6,438 bases of DNA from Clostridia bacterium (GTDB lineage: Bacteria > Bacillota_A > Clostridia > Christensenellales > Aristaeellaceae): positions 1-6,438 of the forward strand of contig JAGCIC010000083.1 in assembly GCA_017648805.1 (NCBI GenBank), read 5' to 3'. The translations under genes were made by a program, and so were the position numbers. Position 1 is the first letter of the stretch; each line of letters begins with the position of its first letter. Positions 1 through 5,266 of this stretch are shown in pieces. The notes under the pieces were generated by a model. That model saw nothing but the letters and a program-made list of their open reading frames with translations, was not told the DNA's origin and made no database searches.

Positions 1-272
1 CAGGCTTCCGGGGAGCCGTACTCGATCAGCCCCGCGTCCGCCGGATCGATGGACACCCTGCCGTCCTCGAACACGAACGCCGGGACGCCCACGTCCCCTA
101 TCTGCTTCATGCGGTCGAACACGGGATGGGTGTCCCTGAGCCGTATGAACGCGCTCAGATAGCGGATGTGCTCGCCTATGTTTATGTACTCGAACTCGTC
201 TTCCCGCCCCTTTATCTGCTCATGGATGTAGTCGCAGTAAGGGCATGTGGGCATAGCGTATATCTTGATCAT
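1..272 (-). CDS. Glutaredoxin-related protein, CPYC type (C-terminal edge cut)
   Basis: This is a small thiol-disulfide oxidoreductase of the glutaredoxin/thioredoxin fold. It probably acts in the cytoplasm on protein or small-molecule disulfides. Ninety residues are visible from the ATG at 272. A first beta strand (MIKIYAMPT) leads into the redox motif C10-P-Y-C13, and a GVPAF segment follows with P64 as the expected cis-proline next to the active site. A middle segment reading FIRLRDTHPVF resembles the short glutaredoxin-related proteins of Bacillota (COG4545-like, from memory). No signal peptide is present. The ribosome site AAAGGAG lies about 6 bases before the ATG. The frame reaches the window edge with the partial codon TG-, so the gene could end there with TGA, since about 90 residues is near the family length, or run on. 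It has its own promoter and follows a terminator, so it is probably transcribed independently of the phosphatase upstream. The fold assignment is firm; the physiological substrate is unknown. Confidence 0.85.
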   Translation of the reverse strand, partial: MIKIYAMPTCPYCDYIHEQIKGREDEFEYINIGEHIRYLSAFIRLRDTHPVFDRMKQIGDVGVPAFVFEDGRVSIDPADAGLIEYGSPEA

Positions 273-324
273 TGTCTGCTCCTTTCGTTATCCAAGCCTG
301 CAAAGGCCGTATCCTTCCGCGGCT

Positions 325-353
325 ATTATAAACGAAAATCCTGCCGATGTCTA
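325..353 (-). promoter_or_regulatory. Sigma-A-type promoter of the glutaredoxin gene
   Basis: On the minus strand, TAGACA (353-348, five of six matches to the -35 consensus) is followed by a 17-base spacer and a perfect TATAAT (330-325). The predicted start of transcription is near 318, leaving a leader of about 46 bases that carries the AAAGGAG site. The -35 hexamer is formed by the loop and the closing base pair of the hairpin that terminates the upstream operon, so promoter and terminator overlap physically. Confidence 0.75.
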
Positions 354-362
354 TCGGCAGGA
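329..362 (-). terminator. Rho-independent terminator after the peptidase-phosphatase operon
   Basis: A perfect 10-bp inverted repeat (339-348 and 353-362, TCCTGCCGAT against ATCGGCAGGA) encloses a 4-base loop. On the minus strand it is followed by the T-rich tail TTTTCGTTTAT. It begins 17 bases beyond the phosphatase stop codon at 380-382. Stem length and tail make it a strong intrinsic terminator for minus-strand transcription. Its tail runs into the -10 box of the next promoter. Confidence 0.85.
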
Positions 363-379
363 CCGTGTTTCGTGATATA

Positions 380-1075
380 TCAGTCGCTCAGAAGCTTCTC
401 TCTGAAGCGCGCGGCCGCTTCCGGGCTTATCCTAAGGCGGGAAGTGACGTAGTCGTCCCCCATCTCGTCCAGGGCGGCGCTTAAGTATTCCTCGTCCGCG
501 ATATAAGAACGGTACGCCTGCGCGGCGGCCTCAGGCCCGTGGGTCTCCATGACCCGGTCTCGTATCCGCTCGGCTTTGGGAAGATTGATGATGTTGGTCT
601 TAAGGTAGTCCTGCATTATGTCTTCCCGGGACGCCCCCAGCACGCTCAGCACCAGAGCGGCCACGATGCCGGTGCGGTCCTTGCCCTCCGAGCAGTGCCA
701 CAGCACCGCGCCGGAAGAAAAGTCGTGCTCCATTATCGCAAGCAGGATATCGCGCAGGCAGTCGGCATGCTCCCTGACGATCACCCTGTATATGTCTGCC
801 ATGCCGGTGATCTGCTTTGCGTCGGAGCCTGCTTCGCGGCTGATGCCGGCGGCGGACATGACGAAGGCGGGAAGGCGCAGGTACTCAGCTTCGAAGCACC
901 GGTCCGGCTTTTCCAGGATCTCTTCGGGCGTCCTTACGTCTATCACGGCGGAGATGCCCTTCAAGTCCTCCGGCCGGGCATCGCACAGGCTCGCCGAACG
1001 GAAGAGCATCCCCCTGCGGATCGTCCTGTCCCCGGCGCCCGTTATGCCGCCCAGGTCCCTTAAGTTGGAAATCAT
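380..1075 (-). CDS. Cytosolic tyrosine-protein phosphatase, GKDRTG P-loop family
   Basis: This 231-residue cysteine-dependent phosphatase belongs to the bacterial family that includes Listeria LipA and mycobacterial MptpB (Tyr_phosphatase3). Family members hydrolyse phosphotyrosine and in some cases phosphoserine or phosphoinositides; the substrate here is unknown. The N-terminus has the family start NLRDLGG (residues 4-10), then LFRSASL (24-30) and VIDVRTPEE (44-52). The catalytic P-loop is HCSEGKDRTG at 127-136, with nucleophile C128 and phosphate-binding R134. Helical segments follow, as is usual downstream of the loop. There is no signal peptide or membrane segment, so it should be cytosolic. 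The ATG at 1075 is preceded by AAGGAG with a 6-base spacer. This site overlaps the TAA of the peptidase gene (TAAGGAG), so translation is probably coupled in a two-gene operon. A terminator lies just downstream. The length is close to complete for the family and all key residues are present. Confidence 0.92.
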   Translation of the reverse strand: MISNLRDLGGITGAGDRTIRRGMLFRSASLCDARPEDLKGISAVIDVRTPEEILEKPDRCFEAEYLRLPAFVMSAAGISREAGSDAKQITGMADIYRVIVREHADCLRDILLAIMEHDFSSGAVLWHCSEGKDRTGIVAALVLSVLGASREDIMQDYLKTNIINLPKAERIRDRVMETHGPEAAAQAYRSYIADEEYLSAALDEMGDDYVTSRLRISPEAAARFREKLLSD

Positions 1076-1085
1076 GGATGTCTCC

Positions 1086-2993
1086 TTACCAGATGCTGAT
1101 CCGCTTGCCGGGGGCGATGTACATGCCGTCGTTTTCAGTGACGCCGAACGCCTCGTACCATTCGCCGAAGTTCCGGGGCATCATGTTGGCGCGCAGCACG
1201 TTGGGAGAGTGCACGTCGCTGGCCAGAAGCAGCTTTATATACTCCTCCTTGGCCTTAAGGCACCACACCCGCGCCCAGTTTTTGAAGTACGCCCTGTAGT
1301 CCGGGTCAGGCAGGGTATGCATGATCTCAAGCGTCACACCCATGCCGCCGTTGTCGGCGATGTTTTCGCTTACGGTGAGCTCGCCGCTCACCTTGCCGCC
1401 GTGGAACTCGATGCCGTCGAATTGCTCGATCATGCCCTTGGTGAGTTCCTTGAAGGCCGCGAAGTCCTCTTCCTTCCACCAGTTTTTCAGGTTGCCGTGC
1501 TCGTCGAAGTTGGCGCCGTTGTTGTCGAAGGCGTGGGAGATCTCGTGGCCGATGACCGCGCCGATGCCGCCCAGGTTCTCGCTCACGCTCTGGCTGAGGG
1601 CGTAGAAGGGCTTCTGGAGTATTGCGGCGGGGAAGGTGATGTCGTTGGCGCTGGGGTTGTAGCAGGCGTTGACCATGTGCCCGGGCATGGGCCACTCCGT
1701 GCGGTCCACGGGCTTTCTCAGCTTGCCGAACATATCCTTGACGCGCACGGCGCTCAAGTGCATCATGACGGACAGCAGCGAGTCGTTTTCGTCGAACGTG
1801 AGCAGCGACCAGATCGGCTTGATCTCGTCCGGATAGCCCATCTTGATCTCTATGGTGGAGAGCTTTTTGATGGCCTGTTCCTTGGTGGACGGCGCCAGGA
1901 AATCGTTCTTCTTCATGCGGAGCTTGTAGGTCTCGATGATCTTTTTGACCATCTCCACCACGTCTTTCTTGGCTTCCTCGCCGAAATAGGTGCGGCCGTA
2001 GTACACGCCTATGGGCTCGGAATACATGCCCGACGCGGTCTGGTACGCCTGTTTTTCCGGCGCGGGATCCGCCGCCACGCCTCTCAAAGCGCGGGAATAG
2101 GTCTTGCCCAGCGCGGCCAGTTCCTCGGACAGGTATGCCGTGGCTTTGAGCAGCGCCTTTACGGTGGCCCAGTGGATGTAGAGGCCGAATTTCTCCCCGG
2201 AGAAATAGCCGTTCATCTCTTTGATCGCCCTGGGGTCGTACACTATGATGGTCTCGGGCGCGTTTTCGCCGTACAGGTCTTTAAGCACTTTTTTGATATC
2301 GAAGGGCGCTGCGTACCCCGCCACCTCGTCCGCGGGCATGGGGTTGTGGCACTTGTAGTACTCGGACCACTCCAGACGGCTCTTGACCTTTTGCGCGACA
2401 AGCGCGTCGAAGGCCAGCGCGTCTTCCAGATACTGTTTGCGCTCTGCCTCGTCAAGGGGCGTGAACTCCAGCACCTTGGCCGCCATGTCCGCCCACACCG
2501 CCAGAAGCTGCTTGCCCGCCGGGTTGTCATCGGCGTAATATGTGGTGTCCGGCAGTATGATGTCGGGACCGGTCACGATGAAGCTGTTCTTTTCCGCGCA
2601 CTGCATGTCTGCGGTCACTTCCATCTGCAGGGGCAGTTCCACGCCCAGTTCGAGCAGCTCGGAAGCCTGCGCGTTAAGGTCATCCACGGTCTTTATTGCG
2701 CGGAGCTTTTCCAGCAGTGGCAGCGCGGGAGCAATACCCTCCTCGTTGCGCCGTTTGGAGTCCAGCACTTTTTTGTACAGCGCGACGGCGTATTTCATCT
2801 GGGGTATGTCGGTCGTCTTGCTGCCCTCGGCAAAAGCCCTGAAATCCGCCATCATCAGCTTTTCCACGCCCTCGTCCAGGCTGGCAAAGCCGCCGGTGAT
2901 GGGCTTGTCGTCCGGTATCACGGCCGTCCTGAGCCACTCGCCGTTTACGGCTTCGTACAGGTCGTCCTGTATCCTTACGGTCGTTTCACTCAT
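1086..2993 (-). CDS. pepO: M13 family zinc metallopeptidase (PepO/neprilysin-like)
   Basis: This 635-residue zinc endopeptidase of family M13 is expected to cleave oligopeptides in the cytoplasm, as lactococcal PepO does. The N-terminal region opens with the family signature DDLYEAVNGEWL (11-21) and is followed by a long helical M13_N domain to roughly residue 390. The catalytic domain contains the substrate-binding NACY (442-445; NAFY in neprilysin), the zinc motif HEISH (483-487, E484 catalytic) and ENIAD (543-547, E543 third ligand, D547 supporting). DVHSPNVLR (593-601) holds H595 and R601, which match the transition-state His and C-terminal-carboxylate-binding Arg of neprilysin. The protein ends in ISIW, like the conserved VW end of the family. 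No signal peptide or anchor is seen. The ATG at 2993 is chosen because AAAGGAAG precedes it and the family signature begins just after it. A further in-frame ATG at 3041 lacks a ribosome site and overlaps promoter elements. The stop lies 10 bases before the phosphatase gene. All catalytic residues are intact. Confidence 0.95.
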   Translation of the reverse strand: MSETTVRIQDDLYEAVNGEWLRTAVIPDDKPITGGFASLDEGVEKLMMADFRAFAEGSKTTDIPQMKYAVALYKKVLDSKRRNEEGIAPALPLLEKLRAIKTVDDLNAQASELLELGVELPLQMEVTADMQCAEKNSFIVTGPDIILPDTTYYADDNPAGKQLLAVWADMAAKVLEFTPLDEAERKQYLEDALAFDALVAQKVKSRLEWSEYYKCHNPMPADEVAGYAAPFDIKKVLKDLYGENAPETIIVYDPRAIKEMNGYFSGEKFGLYIHWATVKALLKATAYLSEELAALGKTYSRALRGVAADPAPEKQAYQTASGMYSEPIGVYYGRTYFGEEAKKDVVEMVKKIIETYKLRMKKNDFLAPSTKEQAIKKLSTIEIKMGYPDEIKPIWSLLTFDENDSLLSVMMHLSAVRVKDMFGKLRKPVDRTEWPMPGHMVNACYNPSANDITFPAAILQKPFYALSQSVSENLGGIGAVIGHEISHAFDNNGANFDEHGNLKNWWKEEDFAAFKELTKGMIEQFDGIEFHGGKVSGELTVSENIADNGGMGVTLEIMHTLPDPDYRAYFKNWARVWCLKAKEEYIKLLLASDVHSPNVLRANMMPRNFGEWYEAFGVTENDGMYIAPGKRISIW

Positions 2994-3029
2994 TATTCTG
3001 TGCTTCCTTTCCGATTTTTGTCTGCTTGG

Positions 3030-3059
3030 ATTATACACCATGCCCGGCCGGGCTGCCTG
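3030..3059 (-). promoter_or_regulatory. Probable proximal promoter of the peptidase operon
   Basis: A perfect TATAAT (3035-3030, minus strand) lies 36 bases before the peptidase ATG. The best -35 at 18 bases is CAGGCA (3059-3054), only three of six matches, so the promoter would be weak or activator-dependent. Transcription would start near 3023 and give a leader of about 30 bases containing AAAGGAAG. The spacer contains a perfect 12-bp palindrome (3042-3053). Confidence 0.55.
3042..3053. promoter_or_regulatory. 12-bp GC palindrome in the peptidase promoter spacer
   Basis: GCCCGGCCGGGC is a perfect palindrome directly next to the candidate -35 and inside the spacer of the proximal promoter. 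A dimeric repressor or a MerR-type activator could bind here. In transcripts from the distal promoter it would instead lie in the leader. No regulator is recognised in the window, and short GC palindromes occur by chance in G+C-rich DNA. Confidence 0.3.
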
Positions 3060-3068
3060 CTCTTTTAT

Positions 3069-3096
3069 GTTATATCTTGAGCGCCCGCCGCGACAA
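3069..3096 (-). promoter_or_regulatory. Possible distal promoter of the peptidase operon
   Basis: TTGTCG (3096-3091), a 16-base spacer and TATAAC (3074-3069) form a second sigma-A-like candidate on the minus strand. The hexamers match at four and five positions. The -35 overlaps the T-rich tail of the terminator of the preceding gene. The spacer is shorter than ideal, so this is less certain than the other promoters. Confidence 0.35.
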
Positions 3097-3128
3097 ACAA
3101 AACTCCCGCCGGTATGTTCCGGCGGGAG
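3093..3128 (-). terminator. Rho-independent terminator after the secreted phosphatase
   Basis: A perfect 10-bp GC-rich stem (3103-3112 with 3119-3128, CTCCCGCCGG against CCGGCGGGAG) encloses a 6-base loop. On the minus strand it is followed by TTTTGTTTGT. It starts 30 bases beyond the stop codon at 3159-3161 and fits a classic intrinsic terminator for the minus-strand gene. Confidence 0.88.
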
Positions 3129-3158
3129 CGGGATACGGGCGTTTCGGCGGTTTTCGCG

Positions 3159-4256
3159 TCAGCCGAGTTTCGTCTTCAGCGCTTCCAGCGCTTCGGCGGA
3201 CATGCCGTGCCCGAGCAGGTAGGCCTGCGCCGCCTCGGCGAGGTCCGTACCCTCAAGGGATGCGCCCTTTTCCAGGCCAGCCAGGCTCCTGAGCATTTCC
3301 ATGATGTTCTTTTCGGCGATCATATCGTACTTTTCGCTGCCCTCTTCCACGCCGTAATAGTTTACGTAGGACAGCATGTAATCCCTGACTATCTCCTCCT
3401 CGGACGCGCCCATCAGCGCCTCGATCAGCATGGAGGCGAAGCCCGCGCGGTCTTTGCCCTCGGTGCAGTGCACCAGGAACGGCGCGTCGTTCTCGGACAG
3501 GAAGGTCAGTCCCTTCACGATGCCCTCGGCGAACTCGTCGGAAGAGAAGTTCACGGGCATGCCCAGCGCGATGACTTTCCCGCCCTCGCACAGGCTCTTA
3601 TAATAAGGCGATTCAAAGTCTTCCGCCTGGAGCAGCGCGGCCAGTTCCTCTTCGGTGTCGCCCATGTTCATAACCGCGTTCACGCCCGCTTTTTCGGCGA
3701 ACCTGTCCGCGTAGCCCGCCCGTTTGTGCTCGTTTTTAATGGCGGAGGCGGAGCGGTAGAGCTTTCCGGCGGCGATGCCGCCCAGCGTTATCTCGCGGAA
3801 GTTGGCGAACTCTTCGTCGCTTTCGTAGTCCTCCCGGACGTCGGTATACACCAGGTTGTTGATCTCCTGCACGGTCAGAGCGCCCGCCTTCTGTTTGAGG
3901 CTGACGGTCACTTCGTCTCCGACGACTATGCCGGCGGTCTCGGCGAACTTGCCGTAATTTATGCACACGGCGATGCAGGTGTGGCCGGGATAGGCGCGCA
4001 GCATGTATTCGCCCTTGTCCACGTAATATCCGTTAAAGTAGGGCATGTCGCCTTCGAACGTGCCGGCCTTGACCGTGACCACGTCGCCCAGCTCAAAGCC
4101 CAGCCCGGTGAAGTCTTCGATCGTGACGTCCAGCAGCGCGTGACCGTACTTTTCCACCTCGGTCACCTTGCCGGTCACGCTGATCTCCTCTGCGAATACC
4201 GGCAGCGCGCACAGCAAAAGCGCGATGCATACCATAAGGGAAAGCAGTTTTTTCAT
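3159..4256 (-). CDS. Secreted tyrosine phosphatase with N-terminal SAM-HAT-C-like domain
   Basis: This is a 365-residue exported protein. Residues 1-22 form a signal peptide: MKK, then a hydrophobic core with several Leu, then LPVFA with predicted cleavage before EE. Cysteines 10 and 16 do not fit a lipobox. Residues about 25-125 form a beta-rich domain (EDFTGLGFELGDVVTV, then GKFAETAGIVVGDEVTV) whose pattern resembles the C-terminal barrel of SAM hydroxide adenosyltransferases (DUF62); that match is from memory and is inference. Residues about 135-365 are a cysteine phosphatase domain: NFREITLGG (152-160), KLYRSASA (165-172) and the P-loop HCTEGKDRAG (263-272), with nucleophile C264 and phosphate-binding R270. 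The position after Arg is A271, where Thr or Ser is usual. The ATG at 4256 is chosen for its AAAGGAG site and because it exposes the signal peptide; the frame extends further upstream only through promoter sequence. It is monocistronic, with its own promoter and terminator. The substrate is unknown; it would act outside the membrane. Confidence 0.88.
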   Translation of the reverse strand: MKKLLSLMVCIALLLCALPVFAEEISVTGKVTEVEKYGHALLDVTIEDFTGLGFELGDVVTVKAGTFEGDMPYFNGYYVDKGEYMLRAYPGHTCIAVCINYGKFAETAGIVVGDEVTVSLKQKAGALTVQEINNLVYTDVREDYESDEEFANFREITLGGIAAGKLYRSASAIKNEHKRAGYADRFAEKAGVNAVMNMGDTEEELAALLQAEDFESPYYKSLCEGGKVIALGMPVNFSSDEFAEGIVKGLTFLSENDAPFLVHCTEGKDRAGFASMLIEALMGASEEEIVRDYMLSYVNYYGVEEGSEKYDMIAEKNIMEMLRSLAGLEKGASLEGTDLAEAAQAYLLGHGMSAEALEALKTKLG

Positions 4257-4274
4257 ACGACCTCTCCTTTCATG

Positions 4275-4291
4275 CGGGGGATCGTCCCCCG
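4275..4291 (-). promoter_or_regulatory. Stem-loop at the 5' end of the secreted phosphatase transcript
   Basis: CGGGGGA and TCCCCCG (4275-4281 and 4285-4291) form a perfect 7-bp stem with a 3-base loop. It begins about 6 bases downstream of the -10 box, so it should lie at or next to the first bases of the mRNA. It ends about 9 bases before the AAAGGAG site. It could stabilise the 5' end of the message, serve as an operator overlapping the start point, or be neutral. It lacks a T tail on the minus strand, so it is not a terminator. Confidence 0.5.
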
Positions 4292-4296
4292 TGCCG

Positions 4297-4326
4297 ATTA
4301 TAGCATAATCCCGTACGCCCGGGCAA
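4297..4326 (-). promoter_or_regulatory. Extended -10 promoter of the secreted phosphatase
   Basis: On the minus strand, TGCTATAAT (4305-4297) is a perfect extended -10 element. With an 18-base spacer, the upstream hexamer is TTGCCC (4326-4321, four of six matches). The predicted start is near 4290. The -35 overlaps the end of the T-rich tail of the terminator for the isomerase gene, so this gene is likely transcribed independently. Confidence 0.75.
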
Positions 4327-4349
4327 CACAAAACGCGCCCGAAGGCGCG
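4324..4349 (-). terminator. Rho-independent terminator after the rarA-isomerase unit
   Basis: On the minus strand CGCGCC-TTCG-GGCGCG forms a 6-bp stem capped by the very stable C(UUCG)G tetraloop, followed by TTTTGTGTTG. It begins 24 bases after the TAA at 4373-4375. A second small hairpin (GAACG...CGTTC, 4353-4366) lies between the stop codon and this terminator and may add to RNA 3' stability. Confidence 0.82.
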
Positions 4350-4372
4350 CGGGAACGGTGCCGTTCAAAAAC

Positions 4373-5250
4373 TTAACACTGCGCGATATCGGCCAGATGC
4401 TCGGCCACGATGGCGGCATACTCATAGAAGGGGCGGGCAGCGGCTTTGGGAAAACGGCCCCCGGAGATCTCCAGGTTGTACCAGCCTTTGTAGCCTATCT
4501 CTTTCAGCGTTTTTGAGAATGCCTCAAAGTCCATCCTCTCGCACCAGGCGGCGCCGGTCAGGGGTATTACGTGCTCGTCCTCGCCGGAATTCGCGTTCAC
4601 GTGCAGGCAGATGAGCTTGTCTCCCAGCACCTTGGCGTACTCGCTTATGTCGAAGCGGAAAATGTTGGCGTGGCCCGTGTCCATGCATATGCCCGCGATA
4701 TCGCCCAGCGCGTCCGCGATGGCGCGTATCACTTCCGCCTCCTCCACAAAGGCGCGGATGTATTTCCTCTCACGGCGGATGAATACGTTCTCAAACGCCA
4801 GCTTTATGCCGCTTTGCTTAAGCGCGGGACGCATCTGCTCCCCCAGGTAGACGTTGGCGTCTATGGTGGCCTGTTTCCGCCCTCGTGATACATGGGATGG
4901 ATGACCGCGAGCTTTGCCCCCGCCCTTTCTGCGGCTTCCAGCGCGTGGAGATACATGGGCAGCCATTCTTTCCCGAAAGCCTCCGCACTGCCGTCGCCCG
5001 GGTTTTCCAGGTGGCCGGGATAGTAGGGCAGATGGCACTGGGCGATCTCAAGCCCTTCTTCCTTAGCGATGCGCGCCTGCTCCAGCACGTCCCGGGTCCA
5101 CTCTTTGGTCAGGAACTTTTCGGGCTCGCTCATACAGCGGCACAGGCTCAGGTCTATGCCCTCGAAGCCCGCCTTTTTCATAAGCCTCAGGCTCTCCCGG
5201 GCGCTCAGCCCCGCGGCTATGCCGTGCTCGCAGGATGTGGAAATCTTCAT
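4373..5250 (-). pseudogene. Sugar phosphate isomerase/epimerase-like TIM barrel, frameshifted
   Basis: Joined across one frameshift, this encodes about 292 residues of a xylose isomerase-like TIM barrel (AP endonuclease 2 superfamily), a typical length for metal-dependent sugar or polyol epimerases. The first frame gives residues 1-125 (start MKISTSCEHG, QCHLPYY at 71-77, VIHP at 116-119) and stops at a TAG at 4861-4863. The remainder continues in the -1 frame from about 4876: AFEN (E154), MDTGHA (D191, H194), LHVNAN (H217) and NLEIS (E261), with E154, D191, H217 and E261 the likely metal ligands. One extra A in the AAA run (plus-strand TTT 4874-4876) would restore a continuous frame reading HEGG-KQATID. 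No clear slippery heptamer is seen, so a mutation or an assembly error is more likely than programmed shifting. The ATG at 5250 is 16 bases after the rarA stop, and AGGAGAGG overlaps that stop. In many homologues the HVNAN position reads HxHDN. The substrate cannot be told from the sequence. Confidence 0.82.
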
Positions 5251-5266
5251 ACGCGTTCCGCCTCTC

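Noticed and set aside
2994..3041. An upstream start for the peptidase at 3041
   Set aside because: No ribosome site precedes it, and the added 16 codons would overlap the TATAAT box and the AAAGGAAG site of the start at 2993.
618..3080. A plus-strand open frame of 820 codons antisense to the peptidase and phosphatase genes
   Set aside because: It mirrors two genes with unmistakable catalytic motifs, spans their boundary, has a low-complexity His/Val/Gly-rich translation and no recognisable domain. Long antisense frames are expected in G+C-rich genes with biased third positions.
4191..4256. Lipoprotein signal in the secreted phosphatase
   Set aside because: The cysteines at residues 10 and 16 are preceded by Val and Leu rather than Gly, Ala or Ser, and a normal cleavage site (VFA before EE) is present.
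4257..4331. An upstream start for the secreted phosphatase at 4331
   Set aside because: The extra codons would cross the promoter and hairpin and bury the signal peptide; the ATG at 4256 has a good ribosome site.
4353..4366. A separate terminator formed by GAACG and CGTTC
   Set aside because: The stem is only five pairs and lacks a T tail on the minus strand; the C(UUCG)G hairpin just after it is the better terminator.
3114..4376. A plus-strand open frame of 420 codons antisense to the secreted phosphatase
   Set aside because: Same explanation: it lies across a signal-peptide gene with its own promoter and terminator, its composition is shadow-like and it has no recognisable domain.
4861..4890. 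Programmed -1 ribosomal frameshifting in the TIM-barrel gene
   Set aside because: The junction reads CGGAAAC, which does not let the P-site tRNA re-pair after slipping, and I see no clear stimulatory stem after it. Mutation or sequence error is simpler.
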